From: Flaccisagitta enflata
Lineage: Eukaryota; Chaetognatha; Sagittoidea; Aphragmophora
NCBI GenBank assembly: GCA_965153355.1
Contig: OZ231126.1
Coordinates: 28,024,001 to 28,088,000, forward strand
Reading direction: 5' to 3'
Length of the DNA: 64,000 bases
Positions 1-36,500 of this stretch are shown in pieces. Position 1 is the stretch's first letter. Each line of letters starts with the position of its first letter. The notes beneath the pieces were generated by a model. The model did no database searches, was not told where the DNA came from, and worked only from the letters and a program-made list of their open reading frames with translations. A program made the translations under genes and the position numbers.

Positions 1-326
1 CACATTTTTTGGTATTTTATGTCGTCGTGACTAAAAAGTTGTAAAATTGCCCTATTGGGTGTTTCTGTCTACTTTTTTCTCAATCACCATCACTCTCTTC
101 TTGGGCTAATCAATGGACAAGATATGCCATGAAGACCTGAAATATTGTTTTTATTAGGGGAAAGGTAAAATACCCATTTTTATGAAAAAAAGGCATTAAA
201 CAAGTGCTTTAACAGCAATCTTGAACAACTAATGGGAAAAGGCCCAACCATGAAAAACGCCAAATTCATATGACAAGCATGTAAAATTGGTTGATGACTA
301 CACTGATGCTGATTGTCTTTCCTCTC

Positions 327-327
327 G

Positions 328-417
<90 letters not shown>

Positions 418-542
418 TCGTTGTCATTGTTTTTGTTGTCGTTGTTTTTGTCATTTTTGTTGTTTTTCTGTCGTTGTTTTTGTGGTTGTTGTTATTGCCG
501 TTGTTGTTGTTGTTTACGTTATTACTGCTTTCATTGTTTTTC

Positions 543-604
<62 letters not shown>

Positions 605-832
605 ATTGTTATTGTTGTTATTGTTATTGTTGTGGTTGTTGTCAGTGTTGCTATAATTGTTAAAATTTTTGTTTTTGCTGTTGTATTCATTGTTGTTAAT
701 CTCGTTGCTGTTTTGATTGTTGTTTTACTTGTTCTTGTTATTGTTCTTATCAATGTTGTTTGCATTGTTGTCATTGTTATTTGCATTGTTGTTCTCGTTG
801 TTGTTGTTGTTGTTGTTTTTTTTTTTCTTGCA
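327..832 (+). repeat. (GTT)n microsatellite, pure then degenerate
   Basis: Pure GTT at 327-414 and about 543-612, the remainder GTT-rich with single substitutions. Long frames of poly-Val/Leu/Cys here are artefacts. Confidence 0.95.
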
Positions 833-985
833 GTTGTGTTCGGTGCTTTGATTTCAGAGTCTTGTTACTTTTGCCATTGATTTGATCCTTCTTGACTGCG
901 CACAAAACATTTAATACGCGAACACTAGAAATTGGTATCTCCGTTGTTATCCATTTTGAAACCCCAGCCAGGAGTGTTTTTTTCC

Positions 986-1477
<492 letters not shown>

Positions 1478-1625
1478 GTAATATTGCGTCCGAGTCTTTC
1501 TCTTTCTCTTTTTCTTTCTCTCTCTCTCAGGGCAGGTTATAGACGATCCTGCTTTGAAAGGGCTGGTCGCTCGCTACGATTGTTCGCTCACTCCGCTCAC
1601 TCGCTCTGCTTTGCTCACTCCGCTC

Positions 1626-2235
1626 AAAATGGCGCCAAGCGCAATCTTTCATCTTTTTTTGTTCAGAAATGACATTCCTACAAAATTGGGTGTGAAGTTG
1701 AAGTAATTTCTTAAGTTTATTCAAACTTTATCTAACTTTGCAAGCTTGTTACTTAGTTGTTTTTCAACCGATTTAGACGAAATTCATGATGAAAAGAAAG
1801 ATTCTTTTGTGTTCTTCAAAATGGCGCAAAGCGCGATCTTCTATTTTTTTTAATCGCATGCACGCGACTCTACAACCCGCTTTGTCAGTCGGTCGGTTGG
1901 TTACACTTTACTTTTTTGCAATTTTATTTCTTTGTCCTTACTGCTCCTGCCCAAATGGTCTGGTGACCTCAAACATGGCCCCTGCCCACCCACCTCTCTT
2001 GGTAGCCGTGTATCCAGCCTTGTTCATTTAGAAATGACATTCTTCCAAAGTTGGGGGAGAATTATCAAAAATTTACTCAAACTTCATCTGACTTTGGGCA
2101 CTTGTTTCTCAGTTGTTTTTTCACCAATTTAGATAAAATTCAGGTTGAAAAGAAAGAATTTTATGTGTTCTTCAAAATGGCGCCAATCGTGATCTTCTTT
2201 CTTTTTTTGTTTAGAAGTAATGTGCATACAAAGAT
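1626..2235 (+). repeat. ~200-bp direct repeat, two to three units
   Basis: AAAATGGCGCCAAGCGCAAT, AGAAATGACATTC, AAATTGGGTGTGAAG and TTTTTCAACCGATTTAGACG recur as AAAATGGCGCAAAGCGCGAT, AGAAATGACATTC, AAGTTGGGGGAG and TTTTTCACCAATTTAGATA, and start again at 2177. The second unit is split by element B1. Confidence 0.75.
1845..2024 (+). mobile_element. HINE-like element, family B (copy B1)
   Basis: 5' hairpin TCGCATGCACGCGA, TCAGTCGGTCGG microsatellite, CACTGC/CTGCTCCTGCCCAAATGG core and the tail GTAGCCGTGTATCCAGCC then TTGTT. It is inserted in the T run of the second unit of the 1626-2235 direct repeat. Confidence 0.75.
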
Positions 2236-2367
2236 AGAGGGGTATTTTAGCTTTTATGCTTGTGAGATGATAATCTTTTATGAGCAAAATCTGAGATGTG
2301 CGACGTTGAAATTGCGTCCTAACTCCCTTCCCCGACCTCGGGGACGTAAATTTAAATATTCAGAAAG

Positions 2368-2511
2368 AACAAGGCCGGATACGGCCAATACCAGTCGCGG
2401 ACGGGTGGGCAGGGGCGGAAATGCATGTTTTTCCACTTTTTGACTCGTGCTCACGGACCAACGGACGGACGGACAAAGCCTAGTATAGAGTCGCTTGTCC
2501 GCAACTAAAAA
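2368..2511 (-). mobile_element. HINE-like element, family A (copy A1)
   Basis: Read on the minus strand: TTTTTAGTTGCGGACAAGCG, (TCCG)n, CACGAGTCAAAAAG core, GTCCGCGACTGG, hairpin tail and CTTGTT. The inverted motif near the 3' end is slightly decayed. Confidence 0.75.
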
Positions 2512-2611
2512 TACTCCAGAGTGGAGTAGCCAATTGGATAGTATTGGTGTAACTGACCTTGTTGATTTTTGACTATTTCGTTGTAGCTTTTGCTAAGTAA
2601 TAGGCTGTTTC

Positions 2612-2778
2612 TTTTTAGTTGCGGACACGCAACTCTATAAGAGGCTTTGTCCGTCCGTCCGTCGGTCGGTCGGTCGGTCGGTCGGTCGGTCGGTGAGCAC
2701 GAGTCGAAAAGTGTGAAAACGCGCATTTCCGCTCTTGCCCACCCGTCCGCAACTGGTGGCCGTGTATCCGGCCTTGTT
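2612..2778 (+). mobile_element. HINE-like element, family A (copy A2)
   Basis: Full copy: TTTTTAGTTGCGGACACGCA, CTCTATAAGAGG, (GTCC/GTCG)n, GAGTCGAAAAGTGTGAAAAC, GTCCGCAACTGG and the GGCCGTGTATCCGGCC hairpin, ending TTGTT. It faces copy A1 in opposite orientation ~100 bp away. Confidence 0.85.
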
Positions 2779-2784
2779 TTTTAT

Positions 2785-3430
2785 CGCGTCAACGCGCGTT
2801 GTCATGGAATGAAAATGAAAACAGATTTGAATTGGTCATACTCTGGGGATATGACATGCAGCTCACGTTACCTCACGTCGCCAAAGTTGAGCCATAACAA
2901 CCCTTTATTTTAAACTTCCTTAATTCTTTGATTTTTTACTCAAATTTTTTGGAGAAAAAAAATCACCCAGACATGATTTTGGCCAAAAATGAATGATATT
3001 CATTGCATTTGAACAATATTCTTCCATATTTGTTGCGTGGGATCTATTCTAACGCAGGGAGAAAATTCCGACATAGCATTTTCGCTCGCTCTTTCGAGGA
3101 ACAAACCCAAGTTGACTTTCCTACTTTCAGGGTACGACTATTTTCTTTTGAACGAATTCTACCACTTAGTTTTGATTTTTGAACTTCTTAAGGTCAGAGA
3201 AAGTCACTATCAAGAAATTCTTCGATCAATTTGTTATCTTTGATTACTAATGAAACCCGATTTTTGTGTGTCATAGTGCAATTGAGATTGAGGTGAAACA
3301 TTGATGAGTTATCCTTTGCTACATTCTGTTAGGAACAATAAAATGTTTCCTCAACCTCTTCTGCGATGATTTCCATTGCAATCTGGTTTTCTTAATTTTT
3401 GATATTACTAGAATTAATTTTAGCTATCTT
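2785..3430. other. Unannotated stretch
   Basis: AT-rich, without a coding signal or repeat I can recognise. 3520-3810 is likewise blank apart from repeated CTGCCC words near 3,560-3,660. Confidence 0.5.
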
Positions 3431-3434
3431 CCTA

Positions 3435-3519
3435 GGCCGTAAGAATTAATTTGACAGCAGATTCCTCTTAGTTGGACACGAATTTGCGTGATACAAGAAA
3501 AAAATTAATTCTTACGGCA
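3435..3519. repeat. Short inverted repeat (possible mini-MITE)
   Basis: GCCGTAAGAATTAATTT and AATTAATTCTTACGGC are 16-bp inverted repeats enclosing ~50 bp. Confidence 0.6.
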
Positions 3520-3813
3520 TGTTTGGGGGGTTGCCAGCCCCCCCTGGCGTTTCGATCCTGCCCGATCATTTGGAGATGCATATCTGCGCTTCTGCCCATG
3601 AATCTCCCAGATCTGTGACCCTGCCCAAAAATCTTGCAAATCCATGCCCCTGCCCGTTAATTCTACAGGTCCGTGCGAGTGCGTCGGAAACGCGGCAAAT
3701 TAAAAGCCGAGGAAGATTGGACATGGCGCGAGTATGCAGACTTGGTCAAGTTCACCCCTAGACCCATCCAAAATTCTCTCATCAAGGTGAAATAAAGAAA
3801 CAAAAGTGTGGAC

Positions 3814-4284
3814 TTTTAGTCGCGTGCACGCGACTCTTCACCCCGCTTTATCCGTCGGTTGGTTCGTTACGCTTTCGTTTTTTTATGATTTTAAGATGCG
3901 TCCTCGCATCTCTATAAGAGGGTCTGTCCGTACGTCGGTCGGTCCGTCGGTCGGTCCGTCGTTCGGTCCGTCCGTCCGTTACGCCTCCTTGGAAATCGCA
4001 GTTTTTGGCCCTTTTCAGCCGCGAGGCTGTCTAGGATCAAGTCAATCACTCGTTAGAATGTTCTGAGAGCCTGTTTTGATCTGATAATAAGTCTTTTCAT
4101 CTGTCAGTCAAACCAAATCTAGCGCCAAGGTCGCTACGCACAGAAATACAGTCAGGACGCATCGTTGCCTGATCGGGCTTGTTATTTTTGGAGCTTACTG
4201 CTCCTACCCAAATGGTCTAAAGACCTCAAATATGGCCCCTGCCCACCCGCACGCGACTTCAGTAGCCGTGTATCCGGCCTTGTT
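3814..4284 (+). mobile_element. HINE-like family B element interrupted by a family C element
   Basis: The B 5' half (3814-3889, hairpin GTCGCGTGCACGCGAC) and 3' half (about 4181-4284, TGCTCCTACCCAAATGG..GCACGCGACT..CCGGCCTTGTT) flank a complete C element. B copy 13198-13390 shows the uninterrupted sequence at the same point (TTATGATTTATTTC). Confidence 0.8.
3890..4180 (+). mobile_element. HINE-like element, family C (copy C1)
   Basis: 5' hairpin GATGCGTCCTCGCATC, CTCTATAAGAGGGTCTGTCC, (GTCG/GTCC)n, TTACGCCTCCTTGG core, inverted motif GGACGCATC, tail TTGCCTGATCGGGCTTGTT. It is nested inside a family B copy. Confidence 0.8.
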
Positions 4285-4358
4285 TAAGACGTTTATCAAA
4301 CACCAAATTAATTAATTCATAATTGTTTTTTTTTCTCTTTTTTTTTGCATATACGCAG

Positions 4359-30110
<25,752 letters not shown>

Positions 30111-30293
30111 AATCCAAGTCAATGATGTTACTCTCGAAGGTTTATATCTAAGTTGCAATTGTTGTTGCTTACAGTTTATCTTTTTATAAATGGTGGTAGT
30201 CTCGCTTTGGAAGCAAATCAACCTTTCTCTTTGCATAATTGCATTTGATCCATCGTATGTATAAGTTTGGTGTAACGCTAAATTTTCACTCAG

Positions 30294-30296
<3 letters not shown>

Positions 30297-30382
<86 letters not shown>
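30297..30382 (+). repeat. (CT)n microsatellite after the myosin gene
   Basis: About 43 CT units, ~190 bp after the stop codon. Confidence 0.95.
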
Positions 30383-30385
<3 letters not shown>

Positions 30386-30499
30386 GTTATCACACCGTTG
30401 TTTTTTTAGACGCCAATTTTGGTCGAATAAATTTTGCCGAGTTTTCACTTTTTATTCGCTTACTCGACGAAATTGATCAGAGTGGTCACGCAACCACTA

Positions 30500-30700
30500 G
30501 AAGTTTAACAGAATAAATGTTACGTAAATCTTCTCCACTCCGTAACACTCACGCTAAAACTTCACTCCACTCCATGAAATGTAACACTAACACTTTACTC
30601 CATAACACTAACACTGAACTCAATAGCACTCCATAACGCTAACACTTCACGCCACTCCATAAAACTAACACTTCACTCCACACCATAATACTTCGCTCTA
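30500..30700 (+). repeat. Minisatellite ACTCCATAACACTAACACTT
   Basis: Five to six degenerate units of CACTCCATAACACTAACACTTC about 390 bp downstream of the myosin stop codon. Confidence 0.7.
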
Positions 30701-31087
30701 CAGCCGTCGCCCTATTTTTCCTTTGTACCATCTTGGCCATAAATATAAGAACAGTAGATGTATAAGTTGATTTATTGACTAGAAGTGAGCAGCAAACATA
30801 TCAGACTGCATCTAATATCTAGTATGACCATGTTGGACATCCACCAACGCCTGCATTCACTTTGGCATTGACTTGTAGAGAGACTGATGGTACTCTGGAG
30901 TGATGTTGTTTCAAACCATTTACGCGATTCATTTCAGCCCTGCTTTGCATGTTGTTTTCCCCTGTTTCTGCAGGTTTTACGTTTGAATCTTTGAGTTCTC
31001 AATTGGATTGAGACCCAAATTGATGAGGTTAACTTGTTGATTTTACAGTATCATTTCGATTGAAAGACCTGATTCCTTGGATGATTA

Positions 31088-31808
31088 CAGATGGAACACT
31101 ATTTTAAAGAGAGGAGGCAGCAAAAGTTTTAGCCACCCCCCCCCCCTACAGGTAAATTGGTTTCATCAATTTTTTGAGTGAAATTGGTTTTGAACATTTG
31201 AGGGGATTTGTTGTGGCGCCACCACGGCGATTTTTGAGTTTCGATCTAGAACCCCCTAATTTGCCCCCTTTTAGCCCCTAGATGACCACCCTGCCAAAGT
31301 AAAAAAAAATTGAAAATTTTTTTTTCATAATTTTTGCATATTTTTTTGAAGAATAGTGTTGAATGGTGTCCATATACACTTTAAATCACAATTTTTTGGT
31401 TTGTTTTGAGTTTTTTCATTAAAAAAATCAATTTTCAAATTTTAGATTCTTAATTTTTATTTTTTCTCAACTTATTTTTTCCATGAAAAACCTCAAAACA
31501 AACAAAAAATTGTGATTTTTAGTGAATACCGACATCATTTAACAGTATTCTACAAAAAAATTTGCAAATATTGAGAAAAAATTTTTTTCAATTTTTTTAC
31601 CGTCGGCGGGGTGGTCATTTAGGGGTTAAAAGGGGGCAAATATGGGGGTTCTGGATTGAAACTCAAAAATCGCCATGGTGGCGCCACAATAAATCTCCCC
31701 AAGTATTCAAAACCATTTTCAGTCAGTACATTGATGAAACCAATTTACCTGTAGGGGGGGTGGCTAAAACTTTTGCTGCCTCCTCTCCTTAAAATAGTGT
31801 TCCGTCTG
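31088..31808. mobile_element. Near-perfect palindromic MITE, TA target
   Basis: Ends CAGATGGAACACTATTTTAA and TTAAAATAGTGTTCCGTCTG flanked by TA (31086-31087, 31809-31810). Inverted similarity runs almost to the centre (~31,448), for example GCAGCAAAAGTTTTAGCCAC against GTGGCTAAAACTTTTGCTGC, and includes GTGGCGCCACCA. Each arm is ~330 bp. No coding sequence. Confidence 0.85.
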
Positions 31809-31814
31809 TACTGT

Positions 31815-32725
31815 GTATCAAATGCATTGACTTTATTCAGGGGAACGAAAATTTAAATGAGAATTAATTTTTAAAATCTTACGACACAAGTAAAAAATGC
31901 GACAACATCAGTGGACATGATAAGTGTAATTGCATCTTTTTGAATCAAATTAGAAAATCCTGGTGAGGTTAATATTTGCCTAACTAGTTGATGTTGAATA
32001 AAATAATTGGCTGTTCTGCCTTATAATTTGGCCCAGTGTGCCAGTTCACCATTCTTTATAAATTAAGAAATATTTGCCCAACCACACTTGCAAAAAGCAA
32101 ATGTTTTATTCATTTGGCTCTCATTTCTAAAAGAAGAAAGATACAGGAACCAGCTAGGTTTCATTTGATAGATTTTTTGAAGATGCAAATTTTGAGAAAA
32201 AAAAATAAACTCTCTGCGATTAAAATTAGGCATGTTATGACACTTTAAAGCTGTTCTTATATTTATGTCCAAGATGGTACCTGTTAGCTACAAATTTGCT
32301 ACTTATCTGTTCGGTCATTATCTTTACCACAGGCTGGGATAATGGACATTGCCTAACTTCATGTGGATTAGTGTTTGGACCATTTGTAGGGGACCAATTG
32401 TAACAGAAAAGAGGTTTTAATTTCATTTAAACGCACCAACATTCCCATGACAATTCTAATTTTGAAAATTTAGTGAGCAATTGAGATGTGCCTGTCCCTT
32501 TACCAAACTCAAGTCGTTGTGGAAAGATAGAATTCGAGATCCATGCTGCTAGGCCTCATTTGATTAGCACGCGTAAAACACTAGAACAGAGTAAGACGCA
32601 GAAGTACGAAAAAAGTGTCGTTTCACTCCCAACTGCCTCAGGGAATTTCATGTTTACGTTAACTAACTTCCGGTGCTTTTCATCAGCTAATACCCATGTT
32701 TGTGTGATCAGTTTACAATCAGTCC
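31815..32725. other. Unannotated intergenic stretch
   Basis: Between the palindromic MITE and element C4. No exon-like frame and no repeat that I recognise. Confidence 0.5.
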
Positions 32726-32728
32726 TTG

Positions 32729-33030
32729 TTTTTAGATGCGTCCTCGCATCTCTATAAGAGGGTTTGTCCGTCCGTCCGTCGGTCCGTCCGTCGGTCCGTC
32801 CGTCGGTCCGTCCGTCCGTTACGCCTATGCAAAAACCGCGTCTCTCGGCTGTTTTTGGCCACGGTGAGATCCTATACCAAAACAAATGATCAACCAACAT
32901 GTTTTGAGAGCCTCCTTTACTACTCAGTCGTTTTTCCCGTCTGTATGTCTATCTGTCTCTACATATATGTCACATGATCAATACACGCAGCGACACAGTT
33001 CGGACGCATCTTTGCCCGGTCGGGCTTGTT
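32729..33030 (+). mobile_element. HINE-like element, family C (copy C4), complete
   Basis: TTTTTAGATGCGTCCTCGCA, CTCTATAAGAGGGTTTGTCC, (GTCC/GTCG)n, TTACGCCTATGC, CTGTTTTTGGCCACGGTGAG, GACACAGTTCGGACGCATC and TTGCCCGGTCGGGCTTGTT, whose GCCCG..CGGGC forms the tail hairpin. Confidence 0.85.
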
Positions 33031-33361
33031 TGTTCACTTCCTAGATTTCCTTTTTTCCTTGGTCTCTTCTTTAAACTAGTAATAGTATCGTCTATTTCAG
33101 ATACATTTTATCCTAGTTTTGTTCCATCTGAAACCAAAGTCGGCCATGTGGCATGTCGTCCCTGGGCAGGCAGTTTCATTTTACCCGTTTTTCACCCATT
33201 CCTGTGTTATTCTTGACGCAGTCCCTGAGTTTCATTTTATGTCATTATCTTCAGTCTTAGTTATAGGTCATTTGTCATTTGTTTCATGCGTCTTCAGTGA
33301 TGAGTATTACTCATTGAGTAATTCATCAGACCACCAAACATTTTGAGTCAAATCATAATTC

Positions 33362-33540
33362 CGTCATTTAGAAGTAATCCGTCATGTGGTCTTTCATCGT
33401 CTGTCACAAAGTCGTCATCCATCACTAGAAGTAATCCGTTACCCAGTTTTTCATCGTCTTTCACAAAGTTGACAACCATCATTTAGTAGTAATCCGTCAC
33501 CCAGTCTTTCATCTTCTGTCACAAAGTCGTCAACCGTCAC
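33362..33540. repeat. ~62-bp tandem repeat reaching the TRPM stop codon
   Basis: Three units of AAGTAATCCGTCA, CTTTCATCGTCTGTCACAAA, GTCGTCAACC. The last unit covers the TGA stop and final codons of the TRPM gene (33530-33540). Confidence 0.7.
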
Positions 33541-36500
33541 TTTTGTTTGAATCTCCCGAGAAATTTCTGGATCTTCTTCTGTCTTTTGGCGTGAGTTTGC
33601 TGAGGTCTTCGATTGAAGTCGCTGAAATCGCCCTTGGCAGTTTACCAGACGCCGTCAGTCCAGACATCTTCAAAATTTCAAACTTTAATCTTCTCACTTC
33701 GTCTGTGATTTCCACGAGCCCCAATGCTTCGGGGGACACTGGCTTGCCAGCTACACCTCCTCCTCTTCCTCCTGCGTCCTCTTCCGCCGTCGCGCCGATG
33801 AGTCCGACTTTGCAGTGATGATTCTGCAGCATCTTCTCCCAATTTTGAATGTAGTTGACGAGCTGCGCAAACGGATTTTCTTTGTCGCGTACTCCATTCA
33901 CGCGAATTTTGAGCGTGGAACAGTCAAACCTTATCAAAGATAGTTAAAAAATCAGAGTGGAATTCAATCAACAAAGAAACAAGAAAACAAAAACTATAGA
34001 AAGAAGAACCGCATAAGCAATTAAACAAGGCCGGATACACGGCCATCAGTTGCGGACGGGTGGGCAGGGGCGGAAATGCGCGTTTTCCCACTTTTCGACT
34101 CGATGGTTATGGACGGACCGACGGACGGACCGACGGACGGACGGACGGACGGACGGACAAAGCCTCTTATAGAGTTGCGTGTCCGCAACTAAAAATAAAC
34201 AGAAAAACAAACAAAACAACCAAAACAAACTTTTTGTCTTTCCATTACCTGTCGCTAGGCTTCACGACTGTGAAATGCCTTTTGCTGCCGGTGATTTTAC
34301 GAAACAAAAGACATCCAAGAACGGCCACGTCGAGAAACAAGCTGAGAGGCGCCGGCAAGATGGCGCGATTGTGATACTCGAAAATGACGGCTTTACGATA
34401 AATATTCCAATTACGATCGGCCTGCGCTTGGACCGAATCGATGCTGTATTGGAAAATGGCGATCATGAGATTGAGCAAGAGCACGACGGTGATGAGCACG
34501 TAGATGATGCGCATCAACGGCGCCAGGAACAAGATCATGGATACGCGGTATTCGTAGGCGTAAGCCGAAGTGTCGTTACGTTGAGGCAAATATTCATCGT
34601 AGGCGTCGATGAAACTCTCGCCGAATAAATGCCAAAATGGCTGAGAAATGAGACTATCGATGAAATACACGACGTCCGTCGGTTTGACTTTCAACAGATA
34701 ATCGACGATAGTTGACGAACCGTTTCGACTTCCGAAATCGCTTCCTCCTCCGCCTCCGATGAGGAACTCCTTAGAGACGGTCTTCAAGGCGACTTTAAGC
34801 CAGACCGCGTAAGCGACGGCGAAGATCATGACGTAGAGGAAGATCTTGAGTACGTCGTCGATCATGAGTCGGATCATGATCAACTTCGGACCGAGACTCT
34901 CGCTGACCGCGAACAACTGCAGCAATCGCAGACACCAACAAACGAAGTAAAACGAGTAACAGTTGAGGACGAAGACGTAGCGAGTTTCCACAGTGACGCC
35001 CGCAGTCTCCATCCCAGTCGACGCCCATTTCGGGAATTGATATCCTTTTTTTTTGGGTAATATAAAATGGCGGATTTTTTGGTAATAACTATTTTCGTTT
35101 CGTATTTTGGTAAAAATTGTTTTTGTTTCCTTAATGTGCTTCTGAATTCAAATTTAGTTTTTTTTTCTATTTCAAAACGTTTTTGATTGGGAATTTTGTG
35201 TTTTTTTAAGCCCAAAAAGAAAATTGGAACTGATCACGCAATAAGGACTAAATTTGATATTTACATTTTAATTTATTCATCGCACAACATCCATGAAATT
35301 TTATATTTAATTTGATGTTTCTTTTCTCTATTCTTTTTGCTTTCGCTTAGCACATCAAATTTGTTACCTTCGTCACTCTGTTAAAGGAAACAAGGCCGGA
35401 TACATGGCCACCGAAGTCGCGTGCGGGTGGGCAGATGCCATATTTGAGGTCATCAGACCATTTGGGCAGCAGCAGGGAGGTCAAAGTAATAAAATCATAA
35501 AAAAAGTAAAGTGATACCGACCGACCGACCAACCGACCGACGGACAAAGCGGGTTGTAGAGTCGCGTGCACGCGACTAAAAAAATACTTTCTACATAGCC
35601 ATAAGATGAGAAAAAAATCCACCATTTTCATTTCTTAAATTTTAAAAATAAGTAAATCACGAACCCGGATCGTGATTGAGATAGATGGAGAATCGGATGA
35701 TCATCATAACGATGAAATAAACGAAGAGAATCAGATCCAGACGATTCCACAACGAATCCCAATAAGACAGAAATCTGTGTTTGATCTTCGTGCTACGTTT
35801 CGTGATCGATTTGACGTCGCCGCGATAAAACTGCTTCGCCTCGTGAACGAAAAACGAGACCCAGTAGAAAATCAAGAGCAACTCCGTCGAGGAGGGCGCA
35901 GTCACGGCGAAGTCGCCGTTGGCAGACAGGATGAGAAAGGCGAAGACTAACAAATAAACGGAAAACGTAAAGACGTGCATGGAGAACTTCACTCTGGGTG
36001 TATCGACGTACAGCAGCAAATGCATCATCCAATCGTACAGCAACTCTTTGAAAGGCGTTCTCCTAGGTCCACCTTTTGAGAGATTCTCCTCGTAGATCAG
36101 ATCGACCGGGACGCCGACTTCCAACAGCAGATTGGCTTCGTCTTTCTTCAGGTCTTGCAGTCGACGGAGATCTTCTTTCTCTTCGGTATCATCCACGGGC
36201 CGGAACACTTTGTATTTCCCGCGATGAGGCCGATATCTGTGGAGTAGGGTCACGGAAGCGAGGAAGATCATAGCGCTGAAGGCGGCGATGGAGGAAGCGC
36301 TGATGTCGAACATGTAATCTTCCGAATACAGTCGTCCGGCGATGAAAACGAAGAAGAGAATGAAAGAGAGACTGACAAAGAAGTCGGTGAAGAGTCGTTT
36401 CCAGCTGTCGGGGCCGCAGCGCAGCCAAATGTCATCCAGATGGCGCTTGCAGACGGGGTTGGTCAGGAAACTCGCGTTATCGTCGTCTTTCGTGGCCAAT

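Noticed and set aside
287-880. Long frames of poly-Val, poly-Leu or poly-Cys
   Set aside because: They are the three readings of a (GTT)n microsatellite; no splice sites or conserved flanks. The same reasoning applies to Ser/Leu, Arg/Glu, Cys/Val and Thr/His frames over (CT), (GA), (GT) and (CA) tracts throughout.
2612-2778. Bacterial integron attC-like or IS200-like hairpin elements
   Set aside because: The hairpins are suggestive, but the genome is eukaryotic with spliced genes; a Helentron-type explanation fits T-run insertion and internal microsatellites better.
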